Source of the DNA: Talpa occidentalis
Lineage: Eukaryota > Chordata > Mammalia > Eulipotyphla > Talpidae
Reading direction: 5' to 3'
NCBI RefSeq assembly: GCF_014898055.3
Contig: NW_023601104.1
Coordinates: 86,163,106 to 86,227,105 of the forward strand
DNA length: 64,000 bases
Within the stretch, counting starts at the first letter, position 1; every line of letters starts with the position of its first letter. Shown here piece after piece: positions 35,041 to 46,938 of this stretch. The translations under genes and the position numbers were made by a program. The notes under the pieces were generated by a model. That model saw only the letters and a list, made by a program, of their open reading frames with translations, did no database searches and was not told the origin of the DNA.

Positions 35041-35600
35041 ATGCTGACATATGTCTTCTTTGGAGGAATGCTTAATATTTGGTTCTCCTGCCCACCGTTT
35101 GATTGGGTAATTTTCATTTTTGTTGAGTTATATGAGTTATTTGTAGATCTTGGATATCAGCCCCTTGTTGGAGGTATGTCATGCGGTATTTTCTCCCATT
35201 CAGCAGGGTGTCTTTTTGTTTTAATGATAGTTCCTTTTGCTGTGCAGAAGCTTTTTAATTTTATGCAGTCCCAGTTGTTTACATTCTCTTTTGCTTTCCT
35301 TGCTGCTAGAAACAAATCCACAAATACATCTCAAAGCCTATGTCATGGAACATTTTACTTATGTTTTCTTCTGTGTGTTTTATGGCTCCAGGTCTTACAT
35401 CCAAGTCTTTCATGCATTTTTGTGTTGCTTTTTTGTGTATGGCATGAGAAAGTGGCCTAGTTTCATTGTTTTGCATGTGGTTGGCCAATTTTCCCAACAC
35501 CACTCTGTGAACAGGTTTTCCTTGCTCCACAGTATATTCTTAGCTCCTCTATCATACATATAGGTGTGGGCTTATTTCTGGGCTGTCTTTCATTTGACTA
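35041..35600 (-). mobile_element. L1 ORF2 internal fragment
   Basis: Antisense of the ORF2 section C-terminal to the RT domain. On the minus strand GTAGATCTTGGATATCAGCC, CTTTTGCTGTGCAGAAGCTT and TTTTGTGTATGGCATGAGAA correspond to 'ISDKGLI', '[12 protein letters not shown]' and related text. The plus-strand 139-codon and minus-strand 74-codon ORFs here are L1 shadows or debris. Both L1 ends are missing, and no poly-A adjoins it. Confidence 0.85.
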
Positions 35601-36735
35601 GTCACTTTGATGGCTTTCCAGCATGCTAGGAGGAATATCAAGGGATAAATAGGAGGAATATGAAGGGATCTAATAGGGAAGAGCTGTTAAAGTTAGGAAA
35701 ATAGAACAATAGCAACAGTATCCTGAAAACTCAAGTGGAGTTCTTATTTTTCCTTTTTTTTTTTTTACGATAGGATTTCAATTATAGTCAAGATTCAAAT
35801 TCACCTAATTTGAAGATGGAGGGTAGGAAATAATTCAGTTTACTTATGTATATTTTTAATTCACCTCAAGATTTCAGTCCCTGTGGAATGGCAACTTTAA
35901 AAATAAGAACCTGAAAAACCCTACTCCTCAACATATTTTTTTCATTCTACTCCTAAATTCCTTCTTCTCTTCTATTCCCTGGATACTTGGAAGTCGTATG
36001 AGCCCATAGTGAATAATTGGGGCAATTTGCTGTATTGACTGGCAAAGATGCAAGTTCACACAAAACAACATCAGTCTCTCTAATCATTTGAAGAAAGCTC
36101 ATTACAAACCAAATAATTCATGAACTAAGACCCATCTACAAGGAATACTTTGTACTAATTGTACTAAATTAAATGGATAAATGCTATAGGATTCAGAGAC
36201 CAAATCCTTGTTACGTCAATATGGAAATTTTGCCAACGTTTTCAAATGTAGAATTTCACTAGCAGGTGCTGACCACTCCACTATTCTATGCTCCTTCCAA
36301 TAAATTAAACATTAGTCTTCAAAAGTAGCTATTTGGTTAGGAGGTAAATAGCAATCTTCTACAAGGATTCCTAAAATATTCTTGTCTCTTGACTGGAAGG
36401 AAATGTTACTTCCTAGACTCAGGGATCTCCTTTGGGATTGAATAAAATTCTAGTAAAGCATGTCAAACAGATTCTGTCAATTATACTCTTAGAATAGTTG
36501 CTAACTTTTCTTACCACCACTAGAAAACATTAAGAGCAGATTATTCTGCAGGTCGTTAGGCAACAGAGGATTACCCTCTGTAATGTTATGAACTTGGGCC
36601 ATTTCTGACCCAAAAGAGCAATTGTATACTTCCTGGATTTTGCTGTCTAGTAGCAGAACATCAAATTGAATAAAATTCACAGCTGCTGAGTTGTGAGGTC
36701 CTGACACATTACAAAGACATGAAAATTATGGTGTA
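35601..36735. other. Gene-free, nothing recognised
   Basis: A short duplication AGGAGGAATAT (35628 and 35650) is the only local repeat. No gene. Confidence 0.4.
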
Positions 36736-36739
36736 TACA

Positions 36740-36925
36740 GCATGGTAGAAAGAATTCAGACTTTGGAACCAAGCAGAGCTAACTAAGCTTGTTGATTTTC
36801 AGACTTTGGACAAAATTCTGGCCCTTGAACCACTACTTATTTGCCTATGAAAGAAGTTTAAGCAATAGGATTGACAATAACTATTGTGAGAGTTAAATTA
36901 GATAATGCATACAAATAATCACATG
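36740..36925 (+). mobile_element. MIR
   Basis: TTCAGACTTTGGAACCAAGC at the left, GAACCACTACTTATTTGCCT in the middle, and TATTGTGAGAGTTAAATTAG plus ATAATGCATACAAAT at the right are sense MIR landmarks. Confidence 0.8.
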
Positions 36926-37196
36926 TAGACATTCCCTAAGAAGGTTAATAATTATGACATTAGAGCCCAGATTATGGGAACAATCTCCACTGAAAAGAAG
37001 ACAATCCATTGCACCCTCCTAAGTGTGTGAATGAAAACAATTCAACACACCTGATATGGGGAAAGGAAAAAAAAAAAAATCCTACAATTAAGGGCCTGTA
37101 AATCCCATTGATCTAACTTTCATCTGGTTAGTGAAACTTTCTTGGTTGACTAAAGCTAACGTCATGAGACATCTAAGCTACATGTAAAAAAATTGT
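36926..37196. other. Gene-free
   Basis: Nothing recognised apart from an A-run at 37068-37079. Confidence 0.4.
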
Positions 37197-37198
37197 GT

Positions 37199-37249
37199 AT
37201 GTATATATATATATATATATAACATTTATATATATATATATATATATAA
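37199..37249. repeat. (TA)n repeat, interrupted
   Basis: Two TA runs separated by ACATT, total about 50 bases. Likely variable. Confidence 0.95.
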
Positions 37250-37284
37250 AACATTCCAATTTTAATAAAGCAAGCATTTATGAG

Positions 37285-37375
37285 CTTAATCCATTAGGGC
37301 AAGAAATCTGTCCCAATGCCTAATACAACATCAATATGCTCACTCAACAATTATCTATTAATCAAGAAAACTACT
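37285..37375 (+). mobile_element. Possible L2 tail
   Basis: TTAGGGCAAGAAATCTGTCC, then TGCCTAATACAACATCAATA and CACTCAACAATTATCTATTA, resembles the L2 3' end (GGGCAGGGA...GTCT, CTCAATAAATATTTGTTGAA). Diverged. Confidence 0.45.
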
Positions 37376-39290
37376 ACATTCATCTCTTATTACTTCCTAT
37401 TTTGAAAAAATATGGTTTGTGAAGACACAGAATAAGGTCTCTTTTAGTAAAACAGCCTGTAGTGTTGTTATATATGTATCCAAAAATGCTAAGTTTATAA
37501 CAATATGAACTGATCAGTCACAATGTTACAAACCTAGCTTGCAGACTGACTTTACTTTAGAAAATTGAGGCTTACTTGACAGAAGAACCTAAGTTCTGGT
37601 GCATACTTTACCCAGACACATATTCTCAAAAGGAGAACTCTGAGTTAACCCAAGCTCAAAGTAAAATTCCAATTCTAGTCTGTCATTTTTTTTTCTTACA
37701 GTTCAACTTAACTGGCACCATAGAGCTTTAAGAAAGGTAGCTGATGAGAATCCTTGAAGATATATAATTTAGAGATGACATTTGGAAGTAAATAAAGACC
37801 TTTGGGAGGCAAATTTAATGAAATGTAGTAGTTGTAAGACTATCACTCAGGTGAAATAACTTTTGAAAGACTTGGTTTTCTCTATCCGAAATAAAAAAAT
37901 CTGTATTCAACCTCAATTTTTAAAAGGCAGTGGAAAACCCTTCAAATTTCCATGGTACAAGCAATGCAAAATGAAGTTCTTTCAAGATAAAATCATAGCA
38001 ATGGCAAAGACATTCTGTGGCATGAAAGAAAATTCTGAAAAAGTGTGGAAGTCAGACTCTAGTGCCGGCATCCCTTACTTGCCTGTTTGTCAAACTTGTT
38101 TCTCTTCTTGGTAAGAAGGTGGTGAAAGGGTGGGAAATAGCAAGACAGGCGAGATTAAATAAAATCATCATAATTGATTTTCTCCTCATTGGAGCTCCAT
38201 TAAGACACAGTGAAAGAAGAAACAGACAGACTGAATTTTTAAGGCTGTGTCTCTTGCTCAAGTTCAGATCTGATATTTAGAACAAACCCAGTATCAATAT
38301 ATGTCATTTCAATTTATTCATCAAGTTTTAGGAAGGAAAAGTTCTCAGAGATATCTAGTCATCATCTAAAACTTAATATTTAACAGTTCACAAGCTGTGT
38401 TACTTGGGACCCTAGGGTCCCATAATGGTACTTTAACTCAGATCCAACCTGAGAAATACCATGTTTACCTGATTTATATAATGGAATCCCAGGAAAGATT
38501 TTATTTGGGACAAGGGTAATTAAAAGCTATACTTTCAAAAAAAATTTATTTACTATTCCTTTATATGAATATATATACGTTGAGAGGTAAGAAGCTCACT
38601 ACCATGAAAGAGTATGTATAAATTTTATAGGGCTAAGTAGTTAGGAAACTCATTCTTATGGAGAGAAGGAATATGCCTTTTTATAATGTCTACTCCTTTT
38701 TCTTCTCAGAGCATAGAAGCAAAGTCTAAGTCTATTCAAAACAACAGTTTCTCATTATTGGAACTAATTAGAAGGATGTCCACTGACTTCTGTTCCTCAG
38801 CTACAGTTTTCCAGTTCTTTGATGCTTAGTAGGATTTTAGATCCTTGAACCATCCATTCTGCCCTGGTCACCCTTCAGAGTTGAGCCCCACTCTGTGTTC
38901 ATTTCTGCCTCCTTTGTGTCCTTAAGACACTAGAGAAAGGAGAACAGTATCGTGGAGATATTTTCAGTTATTTTCTTTGTCCCCGGTCTAGTTTGCACAT
39001 AGTCTGGCAATGGCATAAGACAAGGACATTTTTTGAAAATAAATTCTAGAGCAACAAGGAATTACTCTGCCTTGAGGAAGAAGATGGAGTTCCACAGAAG
39101 TATAGATACCAGTTTCCAGGGCTTTAATGAATGAAAGGGTCTTTATACCTTTCTTACCAGTTTGCATACTTGTCCCTTACCCTGCCAGGAAGTAAAGGGA
39201 GAGAACTTGTCATAATCCTAATCACTTGCCTTTGCCTCAGATTTCAGGAGCTAGGCGAGGCAAGAATGTGGGGTAGGGAAAAAAGACAAG
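37376..39290. other. Gene-free, nothing recognised
   Basis: An 83-codon plus ORF (37863-38114) overlaps 69-72-codon ORFs on both strands. None has a family signature. Confidence 0.4.
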
Positions 39291-39294
39291 ATTT

Positions 39295-39488
39295 TGTAGC
39301 CAGACAAGACTTAGATTAAATCGTCTCTTCAGTAATACCTTTGGGTAAATCACTGCACTGTTCTGAACCTCAGTTAACTCATCATGGTACAGAACTGTTA
39401 TATTTAGAATAATGTGTATAACAGACCTACCACTGAGCCCAATACTTAGTAAGTTCTCAATAACTATTATTAAAATTATTATAATTAA
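39295..39488 (+). mobile_element. MIR, 3' end hit by a SINE
   Basis: ACTTAGATTAAATCGTCTCT, CCTTTGGGTAAATCACTGCA, TGAACCTCAGTTAACTCATC and ACTTAGTAAGTTCTCAATAA match the sense MIR order through to its 3' end. Confidence 0.78.
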
Positions 39489-39753
39489 GGGCCTCCTCCG
39501 TGGCGCAGCGGGTTGAGTGCCGCACTGTGAAGTTGTCCACAGCCTCTTCAGTGAGGATTTGATTCCCGGCCAGCCAGGGAGATTCCCACATGGCACAGCA
39601 GACTCTCCTGGGGTGCCCGCTGCTCCCCTCAGCAGTGCTTTTGGTCTGTCTCCTGTTCTGCTCCCCAGTCTGTCTCTGGTGAATCCTCTAACCTGTACCT
39701 CTGGCCTGCACCCCAGCTATTGTACAAATAAAAAGCAAATCTTGAAAAAAAAT
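39489..39753 (+). mobile_element. tRNA-derived SINE (type B)
   Basis: Head GGGCCTCCTCCGTGGCGCAGCG, A box intact (TGGCGCAGCGGGTTGAG), B box drifted (GATTTGATTCC), tail CTTGAAAAAAAAT. Target duplications AAAATTATTATAATTAAG (39472-39489) and AAAATTATTATTAAG (39754-39768). Confidence 0.93.
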
Positions 39754-39768
39754 AAAATTATTATTAAG

Positions 39769-41645
39769 CATGCACAGTTCCTTTCTTTCAACAGCACTGT
39801 TTTCAGTGATAATTCACTACTATGTATCAGCATAAAAGACAGGGAAACTTCCATTTAATTATCAGACTTGAAGCTTATACTTCCAAGATCAACCCATTTT
39901 AATTGTCCTTTATCCCAGGAAATTTTATCTACTGTTGTGACTATAAAAAGGAATTATAAACACAGCCTACTTTTCGATATTTTTATTACTCTCATGATAT
40001 TTATATTACAGTATTAATAATTATGCCGTAAATGGCCACAAGAAAATTCAAAGTCAACAGGACCATTTCCTTCACCACTAAAGAGTCTCAAGCTTTTATA
40101 ATATTTGAGATTTTACCATTTTTTGTTTAATATGTCCAATGGTTCTGGCTGGGTGAGACCTATGGCTCATACATGGTATGAGCAATTGCAAGTGCAATTA
40201 GATGACACTCTTCAAAGTATCTGATTATTTTCTAATTCTTCCATTATTTAGAAAGTTAATCAATATTTTGTTTTAAAAAGGTTTGGGGACTTGGACATTC
40301 AAGTGAGGCCTGCCTCCAGTTAGCAAAGAGAATCAATTTTGAGGCTTCCCTGTCTCAGTCCTGGGAATTCTCATTGCAACTGAGGTAGGCACAACACTTG
40401 ACTCATACAATATCCTGGCCATAGAATACTTTGAGTCACAGAAAAGTATGCAGCCATGGATGGCAGGTTGTTTGTCTATGGCTTGTTACTGGTGCAGAAG
40501 GTGACAGAAATCAGCATCAATGTTAGTCAACAGAACAACAACCAACACTGGCTGAAGCGATGTCAAGAGAAGCCTTGCAGCAGAGAAACCAAAAGATGTC
40601 TAAGAAGTCTAATTCAAATGTGGTTGACCCCACCCTCCCTTACCTCCAAGGCCTCATATGAAAAGCAGAGGAGACTGATTTATATTCTGCTTTTACCACA
40701 AGAGGCCACTGATGGAGCTACCTCGGACAAAACTGTTAATAAAGCCATGCCGAAGGTCCAAGAGAGACTTGAGTAAGACTCGGGCAGAGCATATCACTTT
40801 TGCGTGTTTTTTTTTCCATACTGTCAGTAATTTTTCTGACAGTTCTTGCTGCTATCAGAGTGATTTCTTTTAGTACTAGTATTATCTGCTTGCAACCTCC
40901 ATTGAACTCTAAAAACAAGTAAATAAGCTTTATAACATTATTAGAATGAATCTGTTCACACTGCATGAAGGCTAGGGAATTCTTCCTTCAGTATAGTCTA
41001 GAATCTTAACTCTCAGACCATATAGCTTCTGCTTGTAACTGCTCAGGACAAACTTACAGTTGAAAGAGAAGGCCAGGTTGAGACAAACTCAAGGTAAGCC
41101 AATTTGTCTTTGCCTCTTAAATAGTCTACTGCTACAATTTCAGCAGGTATCTGAGAGTCATGAAAGACATCTATTACATCACTTTAGAAAATTACAGTAG
41201 TAAATGTTTTATAAAAATACATGCCTGGGATTATGAAATACCTTTTACCTTAAAAATCAGAGAAAAATCAGCTGGAAGATGTACACACTTTAAGCATTTC
41301 AAGGCCTCTTTAAGAATCACAGATTCGATTTTTAGACCAATAAACCATCATTAGAGCCTCATGGTCTCTGCAGAGTCTGGCCTCTATAATTTGGCTGTTT
41401 ATCATATTTGTTATGTAGCTGCATAACTATGATAAGATTAAAAATCGGTGCAATTTCAAAATACAATTCAGTTGAATTATATGAGCATTCTAATATGCAA
41501 CACTTAAACATTACATGATTACATTGAAACAGCTGGTGGTCTGAAGCACAGGAAAAGATTTTTAAACTGGCATTTAAGTTTTGTGCGCATCTGAGATGGG
41601 TAATTGTTTTAGAAAACACTTGTTCTAAACTATTGGTCCAGTGAT
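39769..41645. other. Gene-free; one unexplained 106-codon ORF
   Basis: The ORF at 40456-40776 (plus) begins MDGRLFVYGLLLVQKVTEIS and ends QERLE. It has no recognisable domain. The rest is AT-rich with no named repeat. I treat the ORF as unproven. Confidence 0.3.
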
Positions 41646-41649
41646 AAAC

Positions 41650-41780
41650 TCATCAAATAAATGATCACTAAAACCTTCAGTGAATATCTACTTTGTGAAA
41701 AGCTATTTTGCTAGGCAGTGGGTAAAGAAGAGGCATAGAGGTAATCTCTCAATTAAAGGGTTTATAAAACAAGTTGTAAT
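41650..41780 (-). mobile_element. L2 fragment
   Basis: TTCAGTGAATATCTACTTTG, then TTTTGCTAGGCAGTGGGTAA, is the antisense L2 3' end (TTATTGAGCACCTACTATGTG, TGCTAGGCACTGGGGA). Confidence 0.6.
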
Positions 41781-41889
41781 TCAAATATAAACTACCACCA
41801 AGCATTACTAAGAATGCTTAATAATGATGCTTAGCCACTGGACTATATTGAAGACCTTTGAATTTTTTTACTTAAAAAAACAGAAAAGA

Positions 41890-42080
41890 ATTTAGAGCCA
41901 AACATCCCCTTTAAAAACTGTGACACTGAGGCCAGCAGAGTGAATGAATACTTTGCCCAGAATCTGGATCATAGAAGCAGAGAAAACATAAAGCAAATGA
42001 CTGAATAGAATCACTTAGTAAAGGGGGAACATGTCTGATTATAGAATCCAGATGTCCCAACTCAGTCCATGGTCAAATGT
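41890..42080 (-). mobile_element. MIR-class fragment
   Basis: GTGACACTGAGGCCAGCAGA, ACTTTGCCCAGAATCTGGAT and ATCCAGATGTCCCAACTCAG are in antisense MIR order. Diverged. Confidence 0.5.
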
Positions 42081-42271
42081 TACAGATTTCCACTTTGGGT
42101 CTATAAAATTTAGTCACACTTATTTCTTTTTGTTTCAACATTTTAATTTTGAGAATATACAAGAGCACATTCATGCTTTACCAGTTTCCCCTGAATGGTA
42201 ACATCTTACAAAACCATTATCACAATGTCACAACCAAAGTACTGGCATTGACAGTCAAGATATAGAATACT

Positions 42272-42545
42272 GGGCCTCCCCTGGTGGAACAGTGGTTGAG
42301 CGCTGGGCTGCGAAGCTGCCCACAGCCTCTGCAGAGCCGGTTCAATCCCTGGCCACCGGCGAGGGTCCCACATGGTGTGACAGACCTCTCCTGCCATGTC
42401 CGCTGCTCCCCTCAGCAGTGTATTTCATCACTCTGCCTGTTCTGTTCCCCGCTCTGAGTCTGGTGAATCCTCTCACCCTCCCACACTTCTGACTGTACCC
42501 AGTGCTTGTGTAAATAAATAAATAAATCTTAAAAAAAAAAAAAAA
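42272..42545 (+). mobile_element. tRNA-derived SINE (type A), first of tandem pair
   Basis: Head GGGCCTCCCCTGGTGGAACAG, B box GGTTCAATCCC (42340), tail AAATAAATAAATAAATCTT plus 15 A. The 5' flank AAGATATAGAATAC (42257-42270) has its duplicate only after the second SINE. Confidence 0.95.
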
Positions 42546-42547
42546 GA

Positions 42548-42787
42548 GGGCCTCCCCGATGGCGCAGTGGTTGAGCACTGGGTTGCAAAGCTGCCCACAG
42601 CCTCTGCAGCGCCGGTTCGATCCCCGGCCACCGGGTGAGGGTCCCACATGGTGCGCAGACCTCTCCTGCCGCCCGCTGCTCCCCTCAGCAGTGTACTTCG
42701 GTCCTTCTACCTGTTGTGCTCCCTGCTCTGGCTCTGGTGAATTCTCTCACCCTCCCGTGCTTCTGACTGTACCCAGTGCTCATATAA

Positions 42788-42790
<3 letters not shown>
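42548..42790 (+). mobile_element. tRNA-derived SINE (type A), second of tandem pair
   Basis: Starts GGGCCTCCCCGATGGCGCAG two bases after the A-tail of the first copy. A box TGGCGCAGTGGTTGAGC and B box GGTTCGATCCC are both intact. Its tail has expanded into (GATA)n. The matching target duplicate AAGATACAGAATAT is at 42895-42908, so one duplication pair encloses both copies. Confidence 0.95.

Positions 42791-42866
<76 letters not shown>
42791..42866. repeat. (GATA)19 microsatellite in a SINE tail
   Basis: 76 bases of perfect GATA arise where the SINE normally has (AAAT)n. A degenerate A-rich tail (42867-42894) follows. Probably highly variable in length. Confidence 0.97.
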
Positions 42867-42867
<1 letters not shown>

Positions 42868-44325
42868 CCTATTTTAAAAAATAAAAATAAAAAAAAGATA
42901 CAGAATATTTTCATCTTCATGGGAACTATCCCACTGCACTTGCCCCACTCAGTCCTTAACTCCTGGAAATAAATAACCTGTTCCTCATTTACATAACTTG
43001 GTCATTTCAAGAATATCATATAAATGGACTCAATCAAGCAGTATGTAACACGTTAGGATTGATACACACACATACAAATATTCTAGAGATTGACATACAC
43101 ATATAGAATATTGAAGTTGCTGCAGTTACCAACTGGTTATTCCTTTTCAGTGTGGGCTAGGATGCCATGGTCTATCTATGCCATGCTGTAGTCTATTTAA
43201 TCACTTACTCATTGTGGGAACATTTGAGCTGTTTCCAGTTTTGGGCTATTATGAACAATGCTGTTATAAATATTCATGCACAGGTTTTCATTTCTCTTAT
43301 AAATGCTCAAGAGTACAATCTGGGTTATATGGCAGTTGCATGTTTAGCTTTTTTTTAAGAAACTACTAAGCCAGTTTCCAAAGTAGTTATACCATTTTAT
43401 ATTCCCAACAGCAATGTATGAGTAATCCTTTTTCTCTGCATCCTCACCAGGTTTCGGTGGTGTCACTATTCTGACAGATGTATAGTTATAGCTCATTATG
43501 GTGTTAAGTGGCATTTCCTTAATGACTAATGATGCTGAACATCTTTTGTGTGCTTATTTGCCACCTGTATATCATCTTTGCTGATGTATCCTGTTCACCT
43601 ATTGTCTATTTTCTAAATAGACTTTTTCTGTGTGTTTGTGTGTGTGTGTATCTTTAAGCATTCTTTATGTATTCCTATATAGCTATATATTTTATGTATT
43701 GTACATACTAGTTCCTGTGGGATATGAGATTTGCAGGTATTTTCTCCCAGGCTGTGACTTGCCTTTTCATCCTTTTAAAAAGGTCTTTTTCAGAGCAATA
43801 GTTTTCAATTTTGATCAAATTTTCCTTTTATAGATCACCTGTTTGCTGTCAAGTCTAAGAACACTTTGCCTAACCCTATACCCCAAATACTCTTTCTTAA
43901 TTTTTCTAAAAGTTTTAAGATTGCACATTTCATACTGAAGTTTGTGAAAACTTTTGAATCAATGTTTCATAGTAATTTTGAGGTTTATGTTGTTGTCTAT
44001 GGAAACCCAAACTTGTTGAAAAGACTGTTCTCTCTATTGCTTTGTCTTGGGAGGAAAGCATTAGCATTTTAACCATTAAGTACAATATCAGTATTTTATC
44101 AAGTTGAAGAAGCTCTCCCTCTTCCTATTTTTATGATAATCTGTATCATAAATGGATATTAAAATGTTTATGCATATACATTTTGGTTTGCCATATCTTC
44201 GGTGGAGTGACTCTTTTATCGTTATATAATATCCTTCTCTGGTAATTTTCTTTGCTTTCTTTTGATTATTTTGTGTGTGGTTATCACGTTGCATATTTTG
44301 GCTTTCAATTTGCCAATATCACATT

Positions 44326-44601
44326 TTTTTTTTTAAGATTTATTTATACATACAAGAACTGGGGTGTAGGCCAGAGGTGCAGGGAGTGAGAAAATCCACC
44401 AGAGACAGAGTAGAAAGCAGAACAGGCAGATCTACTGAAATATACTGCTGAGGGGTGCAGCAGGCGAGACAGGAGAGGTCTGCTGCACCATGTGGGTAGG
44501 TCCCTGGCTGGAGTGGGTGGGGGGATCAAACTCATGCCATAGTGGCTGTCAATAGCTTGACAGCACTGTGTCTTTAACCCCTGTGTCACCAGGGAGGACC
44601 C
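44326..44601 (-). mobile_element. tRNA-derived SINE (type B) inside old L1
   Basis: Poly-T, GATTTATTTATACATACAAG at the left, ACCAGGGAGGACCC at the right. Target duplications GCCAATATCACATT (44312-44325) and GCCAATATTACATT (44602-44615). Lies in the L1 endonuclease segment. Confidence 0.95.
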
Positions 44602-45850
44602 GCCAATATTACATTTAAAGCACATTTCCTTTATAGACAGTGTATGTATGTGATTGAGTTATCTTTTAACCCACTCTACCAATACATGCCTTTCGGTTTG
44701 TGTATTTAGACAATTTACATCAGTATATTAGAGCTTAAGTCTGCAATTCTAATTTTTGTTTCTGTTTTATCTATGGTTTTCATTACTCTTTTCTTCCCTG
44801 CTTTCCTGTGCATTACTTGAACACTTCTTATAATTCTATAATACATATTTCTCTACATACCTTGAGAACCACGTCAGTGTTATAATTTTTGCTTCACCCA
44901 ATGAAGGTAATTTATAAACTCTGGAGAAGTATATTATATTTGTCCATTTCTTTGCTTTCTGAGTTCCTTCTTTCACTGGTTTTCCAAGTTTCCTTCCTTT
45001 ATCATTTCTTCTTTTATTTAGAGAACTTCCTTTTGCCATTACTTTAGAGTAAATCTTCTGGTGACAACTTAATTTTCTAGGATATAAGAATGTTCTGATT
45101 TCCCCTTCATTCCATAAAATAATTTCCTTGAATTTAAGATCCTGGGTTCATAGTACTTTTCTGTTAGCACTTGAGAAATGCTGTGCCAGACACTTCTGGC
45201 ATCCATAATTTCTGATGAGAAATCTAGTATCATTCACATTGTTTTTACCTACAAATATCACTTTTTTATTCCTTCAAGATTTTTTTTTTCACTATCTGTA
45301 GTTCTTACAAGTTTGACCATGATGTGTCTCGGTATGGATCTTTTACTACCCTTTGGGACTTCACTTAGTTTCTGGAATCCATGATAATGTATATATTTTT
45401 CCAAAATTGGGAAGTTTACAGCCATTGTATATTTGAGAACCTTTTCAAGCCCACCCTCTTACTTCTCTCCCCATGGGATTCCAGTGTCATGAGTGTTAAT
45501 TTTCTTGTTATAATGCCCCAGATCCATAAGTTTCCTTTTTCCTCTCCAGTCTAACTTCTACTGCTGTACCTTTTAGTTTACTAATTCTTTATTCCTTCCA
45601 TTCTACTGATGAGCTCATCATTGAGTTTTTAATTATGGTTACTGGATCTTTTAGTTCTACAATTTCCATTTGGTATCTCTTTAAACCTTTCATTTCTTTG
45701 CTGAGGCTTTCTATTATTCTTCATTTGTTTGATGTGGGTTTATAATTGCTCATTGCAGTATTTTTATGATGACTGCTTTAAATTCCTTGTCAGATAATTT
45801 TAACATCTCTGAACTTCAGTGTTTGAATCTATTTTCAGAATCTGTCAGTT

Positions 45851-46920
45851 GCAGCCACGATGAGGAAACCCCACTTGTCAAATCAAGACACCACACCCCC
45901 ACACTTGTCCTTGTGTGTGACCTTTAGTAGCAACTCATGGAAATGTCACTATTACTGTAACTTGGCATGAAAGACACAATCTCCTTTATTAGGGTGTGAC
46001 CTCAGGATGTCCCAAAGCTTCTAATCATTAGGGTCTCTGCATACTGCTGAACACCTTTGCCCCTAGATGTGCTTTGTGTTGGCATTTGAATCCCAACACA
46101 ATTCCATTTATTCCTAGACTGAATCTCAAGCACTTCTCTCCACAGAAACTGAAAACCAGCCAAGATACCAAGTGAGCACCAGTGTCCATTATATTCCTCA
46201 TACATACTGCCCTCTCCTATGAGGGAAGTTGCTCCCAAGCACAGATTTTCTTCTCTCTCTTAAATAGAAAAAAGACCCGAAGTATACCCAAGTGTGCAAA
46301 TATCTAATATTCTTTAAATTATCTCTACTCACTCATGTCCTAAGCCAGTCAAAATACTGCCAAACATACGTTGCTAGCATATTCATTGCAATAGAGAATT
46401 CAATAAGGTATATGACAAAATTTGTAACATCAAAAATCTGATAATCTAATTTGGATGACAAAACTCATACTTTCAAAGAAAATGTAAACAAAACTGGTTG
46501 TACTTGTATTAATATTCCAGGGTTTGGGTTCTGGGAAAAAGAATCCCTCATTAATTTCTTTCTCTTAATTTTTAAAGAAAATACTAAAAATATGAGGTTC
46601 CAAACTCTAGAAACCTGAAGTAACTTGTCCAGTGCTATTTAACTAGTAAATGGTGATTTGGGATCTCATTAATCTGAGTACTGGACCACGTTAAGCAATT
46701 TTTCATGGGATCAGTATTTTAGCACATACAAATAAAAGTTATCTGCACATTAACCTGGATAACAGTGACATGAAGAATAGCTAGCATAGTGACTGCTACA
46801 ACAATTTAACTGCAAAAACAAGCAGCTTCTAGAAACCTCCACAGATAAGAATTGAGATATTTACTTTATAGTGGTACATATTTTTTAAAAAGAAGAAAAT
46901 AACTATTTTCCTAACAAGGT
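45851..46920. other. Gene-free, nothing recognised
   Basis: A 78-codon minus ORF (46002-46238) without motifs. No named repeat. Confidence 0.4.
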
Positions 46921-46938
46921 AAAATTCTGTTTACTCTT

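Larger units (their letters stand above)
42130..45850 (-). mobile_element. Ancient L1 spanning ORF1 to 3' end, with three SINE insertions
   Basis: Read on the minus strand from 45850 down: ORF1-proximal text (45.55-45.85 kb); ORF1 C-terminal text (near 45.0-45.1 kb, peptide GSSLNKRRN/GRKLGKPVKE region); ORF2 endonuclease text (44.1-44.75 kb; antisense of 'LNVLNITNxxKR..RVG..K' and 'ITIKESLHRRYGKPKCICIN'); then, after loss of most of the RT domain, ORF2 C-terminal text (42.95-43.95 kb) and a 3' end near 42.13 kb (CAGTTTCCCCTGAATGGTAA, ACCATTATCACAATGTCACA). All frames are broken. The order fits one element with a large internal deletion near 44.0-44.1 kb. Confidence 0.75.

Noticed and set aside
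35041..35563. 139- and 108-codon hydrophobic ORFs that look like membrane proteins
   Set aside because: They are plus-strand readings of an antisense L1 ORF2 fragment. The hydrophobicity reflects T-rich antisense codons.
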